The notes: generated by a model from the letters alone, not told the origin. Counted from the first letter of the stretch, positions 1 to 8,286 are shown. The stretch is 64,000 bases of DNA from Sphingomonas sp. SUN019 (GCF_024758705.1 NZ_CP096971.1:620001-684000), one strand, 5' to 3'. Program-made: numbers and translations.

Positions 1-700
1 AATGCCGCCGCAGCATCCTGACCATCGCATCATGCCAGGCAACCACCGTGTCCGACGCGTAGCGCCGCCACGCGAGGCGATGTGCTGGACTGGTCTCGGT
101 CACAGCACCGACCGGCAATTCGATCTCGTCGAAGTCGCGATACTCCATCGACCAGAACACGTTGCCCCACGCCCTGTTCAGGGCGTCGATGCTTTGATAG
201 CGCGCGCCGCACCACGCGCGAAAACCATCGCGCGCGGCGGGCGAGGCGCTGAGCGCGGTGTTGTGGCAGCATAGTTCGTTATCGGTCTGCCACCCTGCGA
301 CCGCGGGATGCTCGCCGTATCGCCGCGCCAGCGCCTCGGTGATCCGCAACGCCTCTCGCGCGTAACTTTCGCTGGAGAAGTCATAGTGACGGCGCGAACC
401 GAAGCCGCGGATGCGGCCCGTCGCAGGATCGACCGGGAGCATGTCGGGATCGCGGTCGGCTAGCCATTTCGGCGGCGTCGCAGTGGGGGTGCCGATCACC
501 ACCTTCAGCCCGGCCGCGCCCAGCGTATCAATCGCGCGATCGAACCAGGCGAAGTCGTACGCGCCCGGTTGCGGTTCCAGCCGCGACCATGCGAATTCAC
601 CGATCCGCACGTACGTCAGGCCGAGCGCCTGCATGCGCGCGGCGTCCTCGGCCCACCAATCCTCGGGCCAATGTTCGGGATAATAACAAACGCCTAGCAC
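1..700 (-). CDS. Beta-galactosidase, GH42 family (3' end outside window)
   Basis: Hydrolyses terminal beta-galactosides. Only about 233 N-terminal residues are present. They open with VLGVCYYPEHWPE, the characteristic GH42 beginning, and contain WQTDNELC, where Glu142 fits the family acid/base. The nucleophile lies beyond the window. The start is GTG at 700: an in-frame TAG lies seven codons upstream and no other start codon falls between, and AAGGA lies about ten bases before it. The gene is divergent from the alpha-galactosidase; the 120-bp gap carries an AT-rich palindrome. The adjacent alpha-galactosidase and TonB receptor suggest a joint role in using plant galactosides. There is no visible signal peptide, so the enzyme is probably cytoplasmic. 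Confidence 0.88.
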   Translation of the reverse strand, partial: MLGVCYYPEHWPEDWWAEDAARMQALGLTYVRIGEFAWSRLEPQPGAYDFAWFDRAIDTLGAAGLKVVIGTPTATPPKWLADRDPDMLPVDPATGRIRGFGSRRHYDFSSESYAREALRITEALARRYGEHPAVAGWQTDNELCCHNTALSASPAARDGFRAWCGARYQSIDALNRAWGNVFWSMEYRDFDEIELPVGAVTETSPAHRLAWRRYASDTVVAWHDAMVRMLRRH

Positions 701-758
701 GCCCTCGCAATCCTTCCCCTATGTCGGCTCGCAATAGACAGGCGGTCCGTTGGACGCT

Positions 759-773
759 AATTATCGTATAATT
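759..773. promoter_or_regulatory. Candidate operator, copy 1 (AATTAT-CGT-ATAATT)
   Basis: Perfect inverted repeat with 6-bp arms and a 3-bp centre, lying between the divergent GH42 and GH36 genes. With two flanking bases (to 775) it matches 14 of 17 positions of the palindrome at 5839-5855 upstream of the nearby TonB receptor. This suggests one regulator for all three genes; the regulator is not in the window. Confidence 0.55.
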
Positions 774-821
774 GAGAAACAGCAAATTGTTTGTGCCGGA
801 AGTTGGATCGGAGTGCCGAAA

Positions 822-2915
822 ATGACTGCCTTTTCGGAAGAGATGCGCCTGGACGGACGCGCGGTGACGCTGGTGATCGCGATCCAGCAGGACGCACCGG
901 TCGTCCTTTATTGGGGGCCGCGGATCGACACGACGGTGACCGCCGCGATGTTGCAGACGCTGGCCACGCGCGATGTTGCGCCGTCGTCGCCGTCGCAGGA
1001 CGCGGTGGTGGCGCTGACCCCGATGCCCGGTGCGGGGTTTCCGGGGCGGCCCGGAATCGGCGTCGACCGCGCGGGTGTGGACTGGGCGGTGAACGCGGTC
1101 GTAACCGCGATGACGCAGGAAACCGGTTCAATCACGATCGAGAGCGTCGATACGGCACACGGCATCGCGCTGACGCATCGGCTCCGCCTGTCGCCCGATG
1201 ACGACGTGCTGATCGCGTCGACGACACTGCGCAACATCGGCAGCGAATCGCTGGCGGTCGCCTCGCTCGTCGCGCCGGTGATCCCGTTGCCCGATTCGGC
1301 AACGCGATTGACCGCGTTCGAGGGGCGCTGGTCGGGCGAATTCCAGACCGTCGCCATCGATCGCCCGCCGGGATTATGGATGCGCGAGAACCGGCGTGGA
1401 CGGACCAGTCACGACAGCTTTCCGGGGCTGATCGCGCACGACGCAGGCACAACGGAACGGCACGGCGATGCTTATGGCTTCCACCTCGGATGGAGCGGCA
1501 ACCATCGTATCCACGTCGAGACGCTGCCCGACGGGCGTGCGCACGTCGCGATGGAGGCGCTATACCTTCCCGGCGAAATCCGCCTCGAACCCGGCGAGAC
1601 GCTGTCGACGCCCGACCTGTACGCGTCAGCCACCGCGGACGGCCTGACTGTCCTGTCGCGCGGTTTCCACAAGTTTCTGCGCCGCCGCCCAGAGCATGAC
1701 CGGCTCCGCATCCGCCCGCGCCCGGTCCACTACAATACCTGGGAGGCGGTGTATTTCGATCACGACCCCGCGGTGCTGATGCAGATGGCGGACCGCGCCG
1801 CGGCGATCGGGGCGGAGCGCTTCGTGCTGGACGACGGCTGGTTCCTGGGGCGACGCCATGACCGCGCGGGGCTGGGCGACTGGTCGGTCGATCCGGCGAT
1901 ATATCCCGAAGGCCTCGCGCCGCTGATCGCACATGTCGAGGCGGCGGGCATGGAGTTCGGGCTGTGGGTCGAGCCCGAAATGGTGTCGATCGACAGCGAT
2001 CTGTACCGCGCGCATCCCGATTGGGCGATGGCGACCCCGCCCGCCCCGCCGCGGCCGTTCCGAAGCCAGCTGGTGCTCGACTTCGGCCGCGCCGAGGTGC
2101 GCGACCACATCCATACGCAGATCGGCGCGCTGCTCGCCGATCACCGCATCTGCTATCTCAAATGGGACATGAACAGCGACCTGAACCAGCCGGGCGGTGT
2201 GGACGGTCGCGCCGCCGCGGACGCACATGTGCGCGGCGTGTACGAGGTGCTCGATCGGCTGCGCGTCGAGCATCCGCAGATCGAGATCGAAAGCTGCGCA
2301 TCGGGGGGCGGCCGCGCCGATTATGCGATCCTTTCGCGGACCGACCGCATCTGGACATCGGATTCGAACGATGCGCTCGACCGGCTGAGCATCCAGCGCG
2401 GCTTTTCGCATTTCTTCCCGGCCGAATTGATGGGTTCGCACGTCGGCCCCGCGACGTGCCACATCACCGGGCGGCGGCTGACGATGGCGACGCGTGTCCA
2501 GACCGCCTTCTTCGGGCACATGGGGATGGAACTGGACCTGCGCGATCTGGACGAGGCCGCGTTCGCCGATCTGGCCGCGGGGATCGCGCTGCACAAAGAA
2601 TACCGCGGATTGATCCATGCGGGCGATCACCTGCGGCTCGATCCGCGGCCGGGCGTCGACGCGTTCGGCATTGTCACGGCGGATCGCGGCGAGGCGCTGT
2701 TCTCCTACACCTGCGTCGAGGAGCGCCGCGCGGCGCATCCGGCGCGGCTGCGGCTGGCGGGGCTTGATCCGGACGGGCAGTATGCGATGCGATCGATCTG
2801 GCCGCGCGCCACGGAAGCCACCACGGTCAGCGGCGACGCGTTGATGCGCGCGGGTTGGCAGCCGCCGCGGCTCCATCCGGGCACGGGCGTCATCCTCCAC
2901 CTCGTCCGGGCATAA
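822..2915 (+). CDS. Alpha-galactosidase, GH36 family
   Basis: Releases terminal alpha-galactose from oligosaccharides such as melibiose or raffinose-type sugars. The 697-residue protein has the GH36 layout: an N-terminal beta-supersandwich, a TIM barrel, and a C-terminal beta domain. Visible motifs are WVEPEMVS, YLKWDMN (Asp449, the expected nucleophile), SCASGGGRAD, and WTSDSND (Asp514, the expected acid/base). ATG 822 is chosen over an in-frame TTG 24 codons upstream because CGGAG lies eight bases before it and the family homology begins here. No signal peptide is seen, so it is probably cytoplasmic. It faces the TonB receptor gene convergently and shares a candidate operator with it. Confidence 0.93.
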   Translation: MTAFSEEMRLDGRAVTLVIAIQQDAPVVLYWGPRIDTTVTAAMLQTLATRDVAPSSPSQDAVVALTPMPGAGFPGRPGIGVDRAGVDWAVNAVVTAMTQETGSITIESVDTAHGIALTHRLRLSPDDDVLIASTTLRNIGSESLAVASLVAPVIPLPDSATRLTAFEGRWSGEFQTVAIDRPPGLWMRENRRGRTSHDSFPGLIAHDAGTTERHGDAYGFHLGWSGNHRIHVETLPDGRAHVAMEALYLPGEIRLEPGETLSTPDLYASATADGLTVLSRGFHKFLRRRPEHDRLRIRPRPVHYNTWEAVYFDHDPAVLMQMADRAAAIGAERFVLDDGWFLGRRHDRAGLGDWSVDPAIYPEGLAPLIAHVEAAGMEFGLWVEPEMVSIDSDLYRAHPDWAMATPPAPPRPFRSQLVLDFGRAEVRDHIHTQIGALLADHRICYLKWDMNSDLNQPGGVDGRAAADAHVRGVYEVLDRLRVEHPQIEIESCASGGGRADYAILSRTDRIWTSDSNDALDRLSIQRGFSHFFPAELMGSHVGPATCHITGRRLTMATRVQTAFFGHMGMELDLRDLDEAAFADLAAGIALHKEYRGLIHAGDHLRLDPRPGVDAFGIVTADRGEALFSYTCVEERRAAHPARLRLAGLDPDGQYAMRSIWPRATEATTVSGDALMRAGWQPPRLHPGTGVILHLVRA

Positions 2916-2944
2916 AAAAGGGGCGCGGGGATTGCCCGCGCCCC
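2914..2944 (-). terminator. Rho-independent terminator of the TonB receptor gene
   Basis: A perfect 10-bp stem (GGGGCGCGGG / CCCGCGCCCC) with a GATTG loop. On the minus strand it is followed by six T, so it terminates the receptor gene that ends at 2972. It may also act weakly on the plus-strand alpha-galactosidase transcript, which has no T run after it. Confidence 0.85.
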
Positions 2945-2971
2945 ACAGGGGAAGTCGTTTCGCCGCCCGCG

Positions 2972-5767
2972 TCAGAAGTCGACGCGCACGCCCGCCTTGT
3001 ACCGCGCGCCGGTTTCCACGATTGCGAGGAACTGATTGTCGAAACGGCCATGCCGTTTGGTGGTCGCGTTGGTGATGTTCACGCCCTCGACGAAGATCGC
3101 GACGTTTTCGTTGATCGAATAGCGTGCCGACACGTCGAACTGGCCCAGCGGTTCGACGAAGATCGGGTCGCCGCCGGTGCCGTTGGCCAGCGTCTGCAGG
3201 AATTCGTTGCGATGATTGTACGCGACGCGCGCCTGGATCGGACCCTTCTCATAGAACAGGACGACGTTCTGGCTGTTCCCCAGCCCTTCAAGCGCAAAGG
3301 TCTGGCTGGTGGTCGACGTGTCCACGCCCGCACTGCTCTTCACGAAGGTCGCGTTGGCGGTGACGCCGAGACCGTCGAGCGGCGCAGGCAAATAGTTGAA
3401 CGTATGCTGGAAGCCGATCTCGACGCCGTACACGTCCGCCGCCTCGAGGTTGCGCGGCCGCCGTACGTTGACCGACGCGATGCCGCCGGGGAAGATATTG
3501 TCGGCGTTGGCCAGCGCGAATGGCTCGGGCGCGACCTGGCTGACGATGAAGTTGTTCACGCGTTTATAGAACGCGCCGACCGTGAAATACCCGCCCTTCT
3601 GATAGTAATATTCAAACGACCCGTCGAAGTTGGTCGATTTGTACGGTTTCAGTTCGGGATTGCCGCCGCTGGCCTGAAGGTTGCCTGGCCGCAAATTGGT
3701 GAAGCTGACGCGCGGGGCGAGCAACGTCACGTCGGGACGCGTGACGGTGCGCGATGCGGCGAGCCGCCCGACGATCTGGTCGGTGAAATCCATCCGAACG
3801 TTCGCGCTCGGCAGGAAATCGGTGTAGTTCGTCTTGCGCTGAACCGGCGCGGCGGTCGGCGCGAAGACCGCTGTATAAGCGGTCGGATCATTGGGGATCA
3901 GGCGCAGGTCGAGCAGCACCTGCTGCGAGCCGTTCGACGTCACGTCGGTATGGACATAGCGCGCGCCCACGCCGCCCGAAATCGGCAGGCCGCCAAGTTC
4001 GCTTTCGAAATCGATCTGCGCATAGCCCGCGACGATGCGCTCGCCGATGCGGAAGCTGTCGGGATAGCGGATCGGCGCGTAGCCATTGTTCGCCGCGAGG
4101 AAGGCGGCGAGCGAGCCGACCGGGCGGCCGACCGCGGCGTCCTGCGCATTGGCGGCGGCGGTCGATTCCAGAAAGCTGAAATAGGCTTCGCTATCGAACG
4201 TCAGCCACTGCCGCGGCAGGTCCGCCCCCTCACCCTTCAGGAAATTACCGGCGTTGAACGTTTGCAGCAGTCCGTTCGGAACCGGAATCGCGTACCCGCA
4301 ATAGGCGCAACCGACATTGTTTTCGCTGCGGATCAGCGCGTTTTCCTTGGTCCGGTCGAGGAAATAGCCGCCGACCTTCACGTCCTTCACGAAACCACCA
4401 TTGGTCTTGAACGTCGCCTCCAGCCGCTGTTCGTACAGCTCCTCCGACGTGTCGATGCCTTCGCGCGTCGCGAAGTGCGCACGGCCGGTCACATTATCGG
4501 TGAAACTGGACTGGCCGACCACCGACGGAATGCCGCCGTTGTTCGTAAAGGTCACGCGATTCGGGAATCCGACGACCGCGAACACTTCATTGCCGCCGTT
4601 GTTCGACACCGCCTTCGAATAGCTGGAATCGGACACAACCGTGATCAGGTCGGTCGGCTTCCATTCCAGGTTCAGGCCGGCGCCATAGACTTCGGTCGGC
4701 CGGTTGAACGTGCGGCTGATGTAGTCGGTCTTGCCGTTGATGCTTTGCGCCATGCTGGTGACGGTGCGGTTGTCGTCGAGCGTCGCCGACGTGATTTCAC
4801 CGGGCGAGAAGAAATGGCCCAGACTGCTGGCGTTCGATTCGACCGTGAACTTGTTGTAGAGCCCGTCCAGCGACAGCGTCAGCGTATCGGTCGCGCGGAA
4901 CTGCGCGGTTGCGTTGATGCCGATGCGTTCGCGATCTTGACGGTCGACGATCTGGTCCAGATTCTGCGGGAAATAGACGTTGGTCAGCCCCGCCTGCGGA
5001 AGGTTGGTGCGGAAATAACCGTTGGTCGCGACGGTGTTCACCTGCGCCTTGCGCCGCTGATAGGAGCCCGCCAGCAACAGGCCCAGTCGGCCGTCGGCCA
5101 GCGTTGTGCTGATCAGGCCGAACCCTTCGCCCGCGAACTTGTCCGCGATATCCTCGTAGCTCGCCTTCGCCGACAGCACGATCTTAGTGCCGGGAATGTC
5201 AAACGGCCGCGCGGTCTTGACGTTGATGGTCGAGCCGATCCCGCCGTCTTGCAGGACCGCGTTGCTGCTCTTGTACACGTCGGCGCCCGAGATCAGCTCG
5301 GCGGCGAGCAGGTCGAAGCTGAACGCGCGCCCGGCATTTTCGGTCGCGATCGTCCGGCCGTTGACCAGCACGGTGTTGAACGACGGACCGAAGCCGCGGA
5401 CGGTGACGAACTGTCCTTCGCCGCCCGAACGATCGATCGACACGCCGGTGATGCGCTGGAGCGATTCGGCGACGTTGGAATCGGGGAACTTGCCCAGATC
5501 CTCCGACGCGATCGAATCGACGATCACGTCGGCATTTCGCTTCACGTCGATCGCGCGCTGAAGACTGGCGCGGAGGCCGGTGACGACGATGTCGTTCTCA
5601 CCGCCGGCCAGAGCGGGATCCTGCGCTGGCGATGTTGTCGGGACCGGATCGCTGGGCGCAACCTGCGCCTGCGCGGCCAGCGGCAGTTGTACGATCGCGG
5701 CGGCGCCGATGCCGGCCAAAAGATGCATACGCCGATTTCGCGCGACTGCGTTGAACTGTGAAACCAT
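2972..5767 (-). CDS. TonB-dependent receptor (Xanthomonas/Caulobacter type), likely galactoside uptake
   Basis: Outer-membrane beta-barrel that imports a ligand with TonB energy. The 931-residue protein has a signal peptide ending near LPLAAQAQ, a TonB box/plug region (DIVVTGLRASLQ; NVAESLQRITGVSIDR; FVTVRGFGPSFNTVLVNGR), and a barrel ending in VRVDF. The plug wording is that of the TonB receptor subfamily linked to carbohydrate uptake in Xanthomonas, Caulobacter and sphingomonads. ATG 5767 is chosen because AAGGGGAGAGG lies just upstream; an ATG 15 codons earlier lacks such a site. The neighbouring GH36 and GH42 enzymes and a shared operator point to a galactose-containing oligosaccharide as substrate; this is inference. 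Confidence 0.92.
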   Translation of the reverse strand: MVSQFNAVARNRRMHLLAGIGAAAIVQLPLAAQAQVAPSDPVPTTSPAQDPALAGGENDIVVTGLRASLQRAIDVKRNADVIVDSIASEDLGKFPDSNVAESLQRITGVSIDRSGGEGQFVTVRGFGPSFNTVLVNGRTIATENAGRAFSFDLLAAELISGADVYKSSNAVLQDGGIGSTINVKTARPFDIPGTKIVLSAKASYEDIADKFAGEGFGLISTTLADGRLGLLLAGSYQRRKAQVNTVATNGYFRTNLPQAGLTNVYFPQNLDQIVDRQDRERIGINATAQFRATDTLTLSLDGLYNKFTVESNASSLGHFFSPGEITSATLDDNRTVTSMAQSINGKTDYISRTFNRPTEVYGAGLNLEWKPTDLITVVSDSSYSKAVSNNGGNEVFAVVGFPNRVTFTNNGGIPSVVGQSSFTDNVTGRAHFATREGIDTSEELYEQRLEATFKTNGGFVKDVKVGGYFLDRTKENALIRSENNVGCAYCGYAIPVPNGLLQTFNAGNFLKGEGADLPRQWLTFDSEAYFSFLESTAAANAQDAAVGRPVGSLAAFLAANNGYAPIRYPDSFRIGERIVAGYAQIDFESELGGLPISGGVGARYVHTDVTSNGSQQVLLDLRLIPNDPTAYTAVFAPTAAPVQRKTNYTDFLPSANVRMDFTDQIVGRLAASRTVTRPDVTLLAPRVSFTNLRPGNLQASGGNPELKPYKSTNFDGSFEYYYQKGGYFTVGAFYKRVNNFIVSQVAPEPFALANADNIFPGGIASVNVRRPRNLEAADVYGVEIGFQHTFNYLPAPLDGLGVTANATFVKSSAGVDTSTTSQTFALEGLGNSQNVVLFYEKGPIQARVAYNHRNEFLQTLANGTGGDPIFVEPLGQFDVSARYSINENVAIFVEGVNITNATTKRHGRFDNQFLAIVETGARYKAGVRVDF

Positions 5768-6100
5768 AGCCCCTCTCCCCTTCATGCCGATCATGCCGGC
5801 GCGCGGATCCAACCCTTATGGCCCGACTTGATTATGTGAATTATAATACAATTGAAGCACCGTCAATCGGTGGCGTCGCGGCGATCGGCTTGGGATCAGG
5901 TTCGCGGGATTTTATCCCGGTGAGATATGCGGGTGGGGTCGCCGGGGGCGTGCTCAATGGCGATTGGAATGTCGGCTTTGCAGACGACGTAAGCCGGGCG
6001 TCGCCCTGGCCGTCACGGATACACCGTGAGACGCGCGCGAATCGCATCGATCGCCCGCCGCCGCTCATCTATTCGGCGAGAAAAGCGTCCGCGCGCGGCC
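5768..6100. other. Intergenic region, receptor promoter; no gene seen
   Basis: 333 bases without a convincing gene. On the minus strand a promoter-like pair lies at 5861-5866 (TTGACG) and 5840-5845 (TATAAT), with a short 15-bp spacer, reading toward the TonB receptor; the candidate operator overlaps its -10. From about 5870 to 6100 I see nothing further. Confidence 0.5.
5839..5853. promoter_or_regulatory. Candidate operator, copy 2 (AATTATAATACAATT)
   Basis: 15-bp palindrome of the form AATTRTANTAYAATT, about 72 bases upstream of the TonB receptor start and overlapping its probable -10 hexamer, so it would suit a repressor. It matches the palindrome in the GH42/GH36 intergenic gap. The form resembles GntR-family operators, but this is only a resemblance. 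Confidence 0.55.
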
Positions 6101-6457
6101 TTATCGTTTGGCGGTCGCGGTACCGCTCACCGGCTTGCGGGCGCGTTGCGGATCGATCGGCTGATCGAAGGCGACGCCGATTCGGCCCGCCGTCTGCCAG
6201 GCGATGCGGCCGGTGATCCGCCCGATCCCGCGCACGTCGATATCGATCGCACGATCAGTCGGGACGGGATGCGGCAGTTCCGCCATCAGGCCACCGGCGG
6301 ACAGATTGCGCACCCGCACCGCGATCGGTTCGGCGCGACCCTCCACATGCAATTGCGCAAGCAGGAACAGGCTGTCGCGCTGCCGTCCGCTGTTTCCGGC
6401 AGGCGATTCGGCGCTCGCCAATGCGCAGGGATCAGGCTGGTCCATGCGCGAGATCAT
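6101..6457 (-). CDS. PilZ domain protein
   Basis: Small (118 aa) single-domain protein of the PilZ family, whose members often bind cyclic di-GMP. The signature NLSAGG lies at residues 51-56, preceded by RQRDS near residue 25 in place of a clean RxxxR, so nucleotide binding is uncertain. It ends in a Lys/Arg-containing tail. Two starts, ATG 6457 and ATG 6445, are possible; neither has a strong ribosome site. It lies 40 bases downstream of dksA on the same strand and may be co-transcribed with it. A second PilZ gene is at 12.8 kb, and EAL and HD-GYP proteins are also in this window. Confidence 0.8.
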   Translation of the reverse strand: MISRMDQPDPCALASAESPAGNSGRQRDSLFLLAQLHVEGRAEPIAVRVRNLSAGGLMAELPHPVPTDRAIDIDVRGIGRITGRIAWQTAGRIGVAFDQPIDPQRARKPVSGTATAKR

Positions 6458-6497
6458 ATCGGCCCAATCATTGACGAATCACCAACCGATGCCCCGG

Positions 6498-6956
6498 TCA
6501 TTCCTCGCGCGAAACCTTTTCGTGGCGTTCGTGGCGCTCCTGCGCCTCAACCGTCATCGTCGCGATCGGCCGCGCCTCCAGTCGGGCCAGGCTGATCGGC
6601 TCCCCGGTCACTTCGCAATAACCGTATTCGCCATCCTCGATCCGGCGCAGCGCGGCGTCGATCTTGCCGACCAGCTTGCGTTGCCGGTCGCGCGTACGCA
6701 GTTCGATCGACCAGTCGGTCTCGCTGGATGCGCGATCGGTCAGGTCCGCCTCGCGCAGCGAATCGACCTGCAGTTGCGATAGCGTGCCCTGCGATTCGCG
6801 CAGCAACGCGTCCTTCCACTGATACAGCTTGTCGCGAAAATACGCCTGCTGGCGTGGATTCATGAACGGTTCGTCGGTGTGCGGGCGATAGCCGCCGCCG
6901 TCGTTGGCCGCCTCCGGTTCCGAACCTTCATCTCGCACATTGTACGCCGTCGCCAT
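6498..6956 (-). CDS. dksA: RNA polymerase-binding transcription factor DksA
   Basis: Binds the RNA polymerase secondary channel and, with ppGpp, adjusts promoter output during starvation. The 152-residue protein has a long coiled coil with the tip motif DLTDRA (DxxDxA, Asp71 and Asp74) and a C-terminal zinc-finger-like region, GYCEVTGEPISLARLEARP. Only Cys114 of the usual four cysteines remains; the partners are replaced by Thr and Ala/Thr, as in other alphaproteobacterial DksA proteins. GGGAG precedes ATG 6956. A good sigma-70 promoter lies at 7015-7043. The variable N-terminal 30 residues may not be essential. Confidence 0.92.
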   Translation of the reverse strand: MATAYNVRDEGSEPEAANDGGGYRPHTDEPFMNPRQQAYFRDKLYQWKDALLRESQGTLSQLQVDSLREADLTDRASSETDWSIELRTRDRQRKLVGKIDAALRRIEDGEYGYCEVTGEPISLARLEARPIATMTVEAQERHERHEKVSREE

Positions 6957-7334
6957 GACCGTCTCCCGCCCGCGCCAGGATGTCGTTCAGCACCCCGTGC
7001 GCCCCTGGGCCGCGCCTATAGTCTCAGGTTGCGGTCTCGACAAGCGATGGCGGACGACAACCCCCTGACACGAAACGAATTGCCGGGAGGTGAACGAAAT
7101 GGCGGTACATCGCGTGGTCCGTCGGCGTCCGCCTCAACCTGAATCCGTACCACGCTGGCACGTTAACCATAATGTTGGCGCAGCACTTGCTCCCCTTCGT
7201 GCAAATGAAGGAGCAAAGATGGTTAATATCGTTGCACTTAATCCTTTGTTTCGCACTTTAAAGGATAGCGGTGAGATAGCTGCTGAAGTTCACAAGCGGC
7301 GCGTGGAAACCCGTCGATCAAGGGGTGTGACATC
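6957..7334. other. Intergenic region with divergent promoters and a TTAACCAT inverted repeat
   Basis: 378 bases between dksA and the Ser-rich gene. It holds the dksA promoter (minus strand). It also has a relatively AT-rich leader before the Ser-rich gene, in which TTAACCAT (about 7163-7170) and ATGGTTAA (about 7219-7226) form an inverted pair. An open frame from 7099 with a GGGAGG site runs through it, but it overlaps the next gene by 145 bases and has no recognisable domain. Confidence 0.4.
7015..7043 (-). promoter_or_regulatory. Sigma-70 type promoter of dksA
   Basis: On the minus strand TTGTCG (-35, 7038-7043) and TATAGG (-10, 7015-7020) are separated by exactly 17 bp. The -10 ends about 58 bases before the dksA start. 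The match to the alphaproteobacterial housekeeping consensus is good. Confidence 0.6.
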
Positions 7335-8195
7335 ATGTCGGTGCGGATGGCGATGGCGAAACTTTGTGCATGCGCCGCGGGTGGTGCGCTGGTCGGCGGT
7401 GGCGCTGTGCACGTCGCCGAAACCTCGAAAGCGCGGACCGCCTACAGCAAGAAGCAGGTCGCCACGAAGCGTATCGTGAAGCGCACATATGCCAAGCGCG
7501 GCAAGGTGCGGCGCGTGATGCGGACCACGACGACGTGCGCCCCCACGGTCGTGACCGTCGCGTCGCAGGCCGCGCCGATCCCCGTGCCGCTGCCTGAGGC
7601 ACCGGTCTATGCGGGCGGCGGCGGCGGGTTCGCGCCGGCCATCGGCGGCGGCGGCTTCGGCGGCGGCGGCGGCTTCTTCGCCGGCGGGTTCTTCGGCGGC
7701 AGCGGCGGCGGTTCGGGCGGCGGTTCCAGCGGGATCCTGATTTCCTCGACGTCGAGCAGCAGCGGCGGATCGACCTCCACGTCATCGGGCGGTTCGTCCA
7801 CGTCGACCGGCGGCTCGTCGACTTCCAGTTCGACCGGCGGCGTCAGCAGCACATCGTCGAGCGGGAACGTCAGCAGCACGTCGTCGTCCAGCGGCAACGT
7901 GTCGTCCAGCTCCAGCGGCAATGTGTCGTCTTCAACCTCCACCTCGTCCAGTTCGAGCGGCAACGTGTCCTCCTCGACCTCTTCGTCGACCAGCAGTTCG
8001 TCCTATGGGTCGAGCTCCAAGGGCTGGGGATCGAGCGGGTGGACGTCGAGCGGGAAACCGCCGTCGAGTTCGGGCAGCAGCAGCGGCAATCCCTCACCTG
8101 TGCCCGCCCCGCCGATGCTGATCCTGTTCGGCGCCGCGGCGGCCGGGCTGGTCGCTCGGAAGCGGTTGACGAAGAAAACAGCTATCGCGGCCTGA
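7335..8195 (+). CDS. Ser/Gly-rich exported protein with PEP-CTERM-like C-terminus
   Basis: 286 residues in clear zones. An N-terminal hydrophobic signal-like segment (residues 8-28) is followed by a Lys/Arg-rich stretch (31-63) and a Pro-rich part. Then come a Gly-rich zone (94-131) and a long Ser/Thr/Gly zone (131-252) with four SSGNVS repeats. The tail has PVPAPP (255-260), a short membrane segment LILFGAAAAGLVA and a basic end, RKRLTKK. This tail fits the PEP-CTERM sorting signal, which is recognised by exosortase and found on secreted, often glycosylated, matrix proteins. AAGGGG lies about ten bases before ATG 7335. A strong terminator follows. The exact function is unknown; a surface or biofilm-matrix role is inference. 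Confidence 0.75.
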   Translation: MSVRMAMAKLCACAAGGALVGGGAVHVAETSKARTAYSKKQVATKRIVKRTYAKRGKVRRVMRTTTTCAPTVVTVASQAAPIPVPLPEAPVYAGGGGGFAPAIGGGGFGGGGGFFAGGFFGGSGGGSGGGSSGILISSTSSSSGGSTSTSSGGSSTSTGGSSTSSSTGGVSSTSSSGNVSSTSSSSGNVSSSSSGNVSSSTSTSSSSSGNVSSSTSSSTSSSSYGSSSKGWGSSGWTSSGKPPSSSGSSSGNPSPVPAPPMLILFGAAAAGLVARKRLTKKTAIAA

Positions 8196-8219
8196 TTTAC
8201 CCTTTTTTCGGGCAGCGAT

Positions 8220-8264
8220 ACGACCCCCGCGCGCGTAACGGCGCGGGGGTCGTTTGCTTTTTGT
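8220..8264 (+). terminator. Rho-independent terminator of the Ser-rich gene
   Basis: A 12-bp perfect stem, CGACCCCCGCGC / GCGCGGGGGTCG (8221-8252), with an 8-base loop, extended by an A-T pair and followed by a T-rich tract. Confidence 0.88.
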
Positions 8265-8286
8265 TTGATCGGATCACGCCGATAAA

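Noticed and set aside
2855..5761. 968-codon open frame on the plus strand
   Set aside because: It is antisense to the TonB receptor gene, which has clear plug and barrel motifs. The frame has Arg/Asp/His-rich composition without domains, a known artefact in GC-rich DNA.
7099..7479. Possible small gene with a GGGAGG site
   Set aside because: It overlaps the Ser-rich gene by 145 bases in another frame and has no family resemblance. The ribosome site may be chance.
7850..8010. Repeated DNA that could suggest a CRISPR array
   Set aside because: The repeats are in-frame codons for SSGNVS inside a coding region, with no spacer-repeat regularity and no cas genes nearby.
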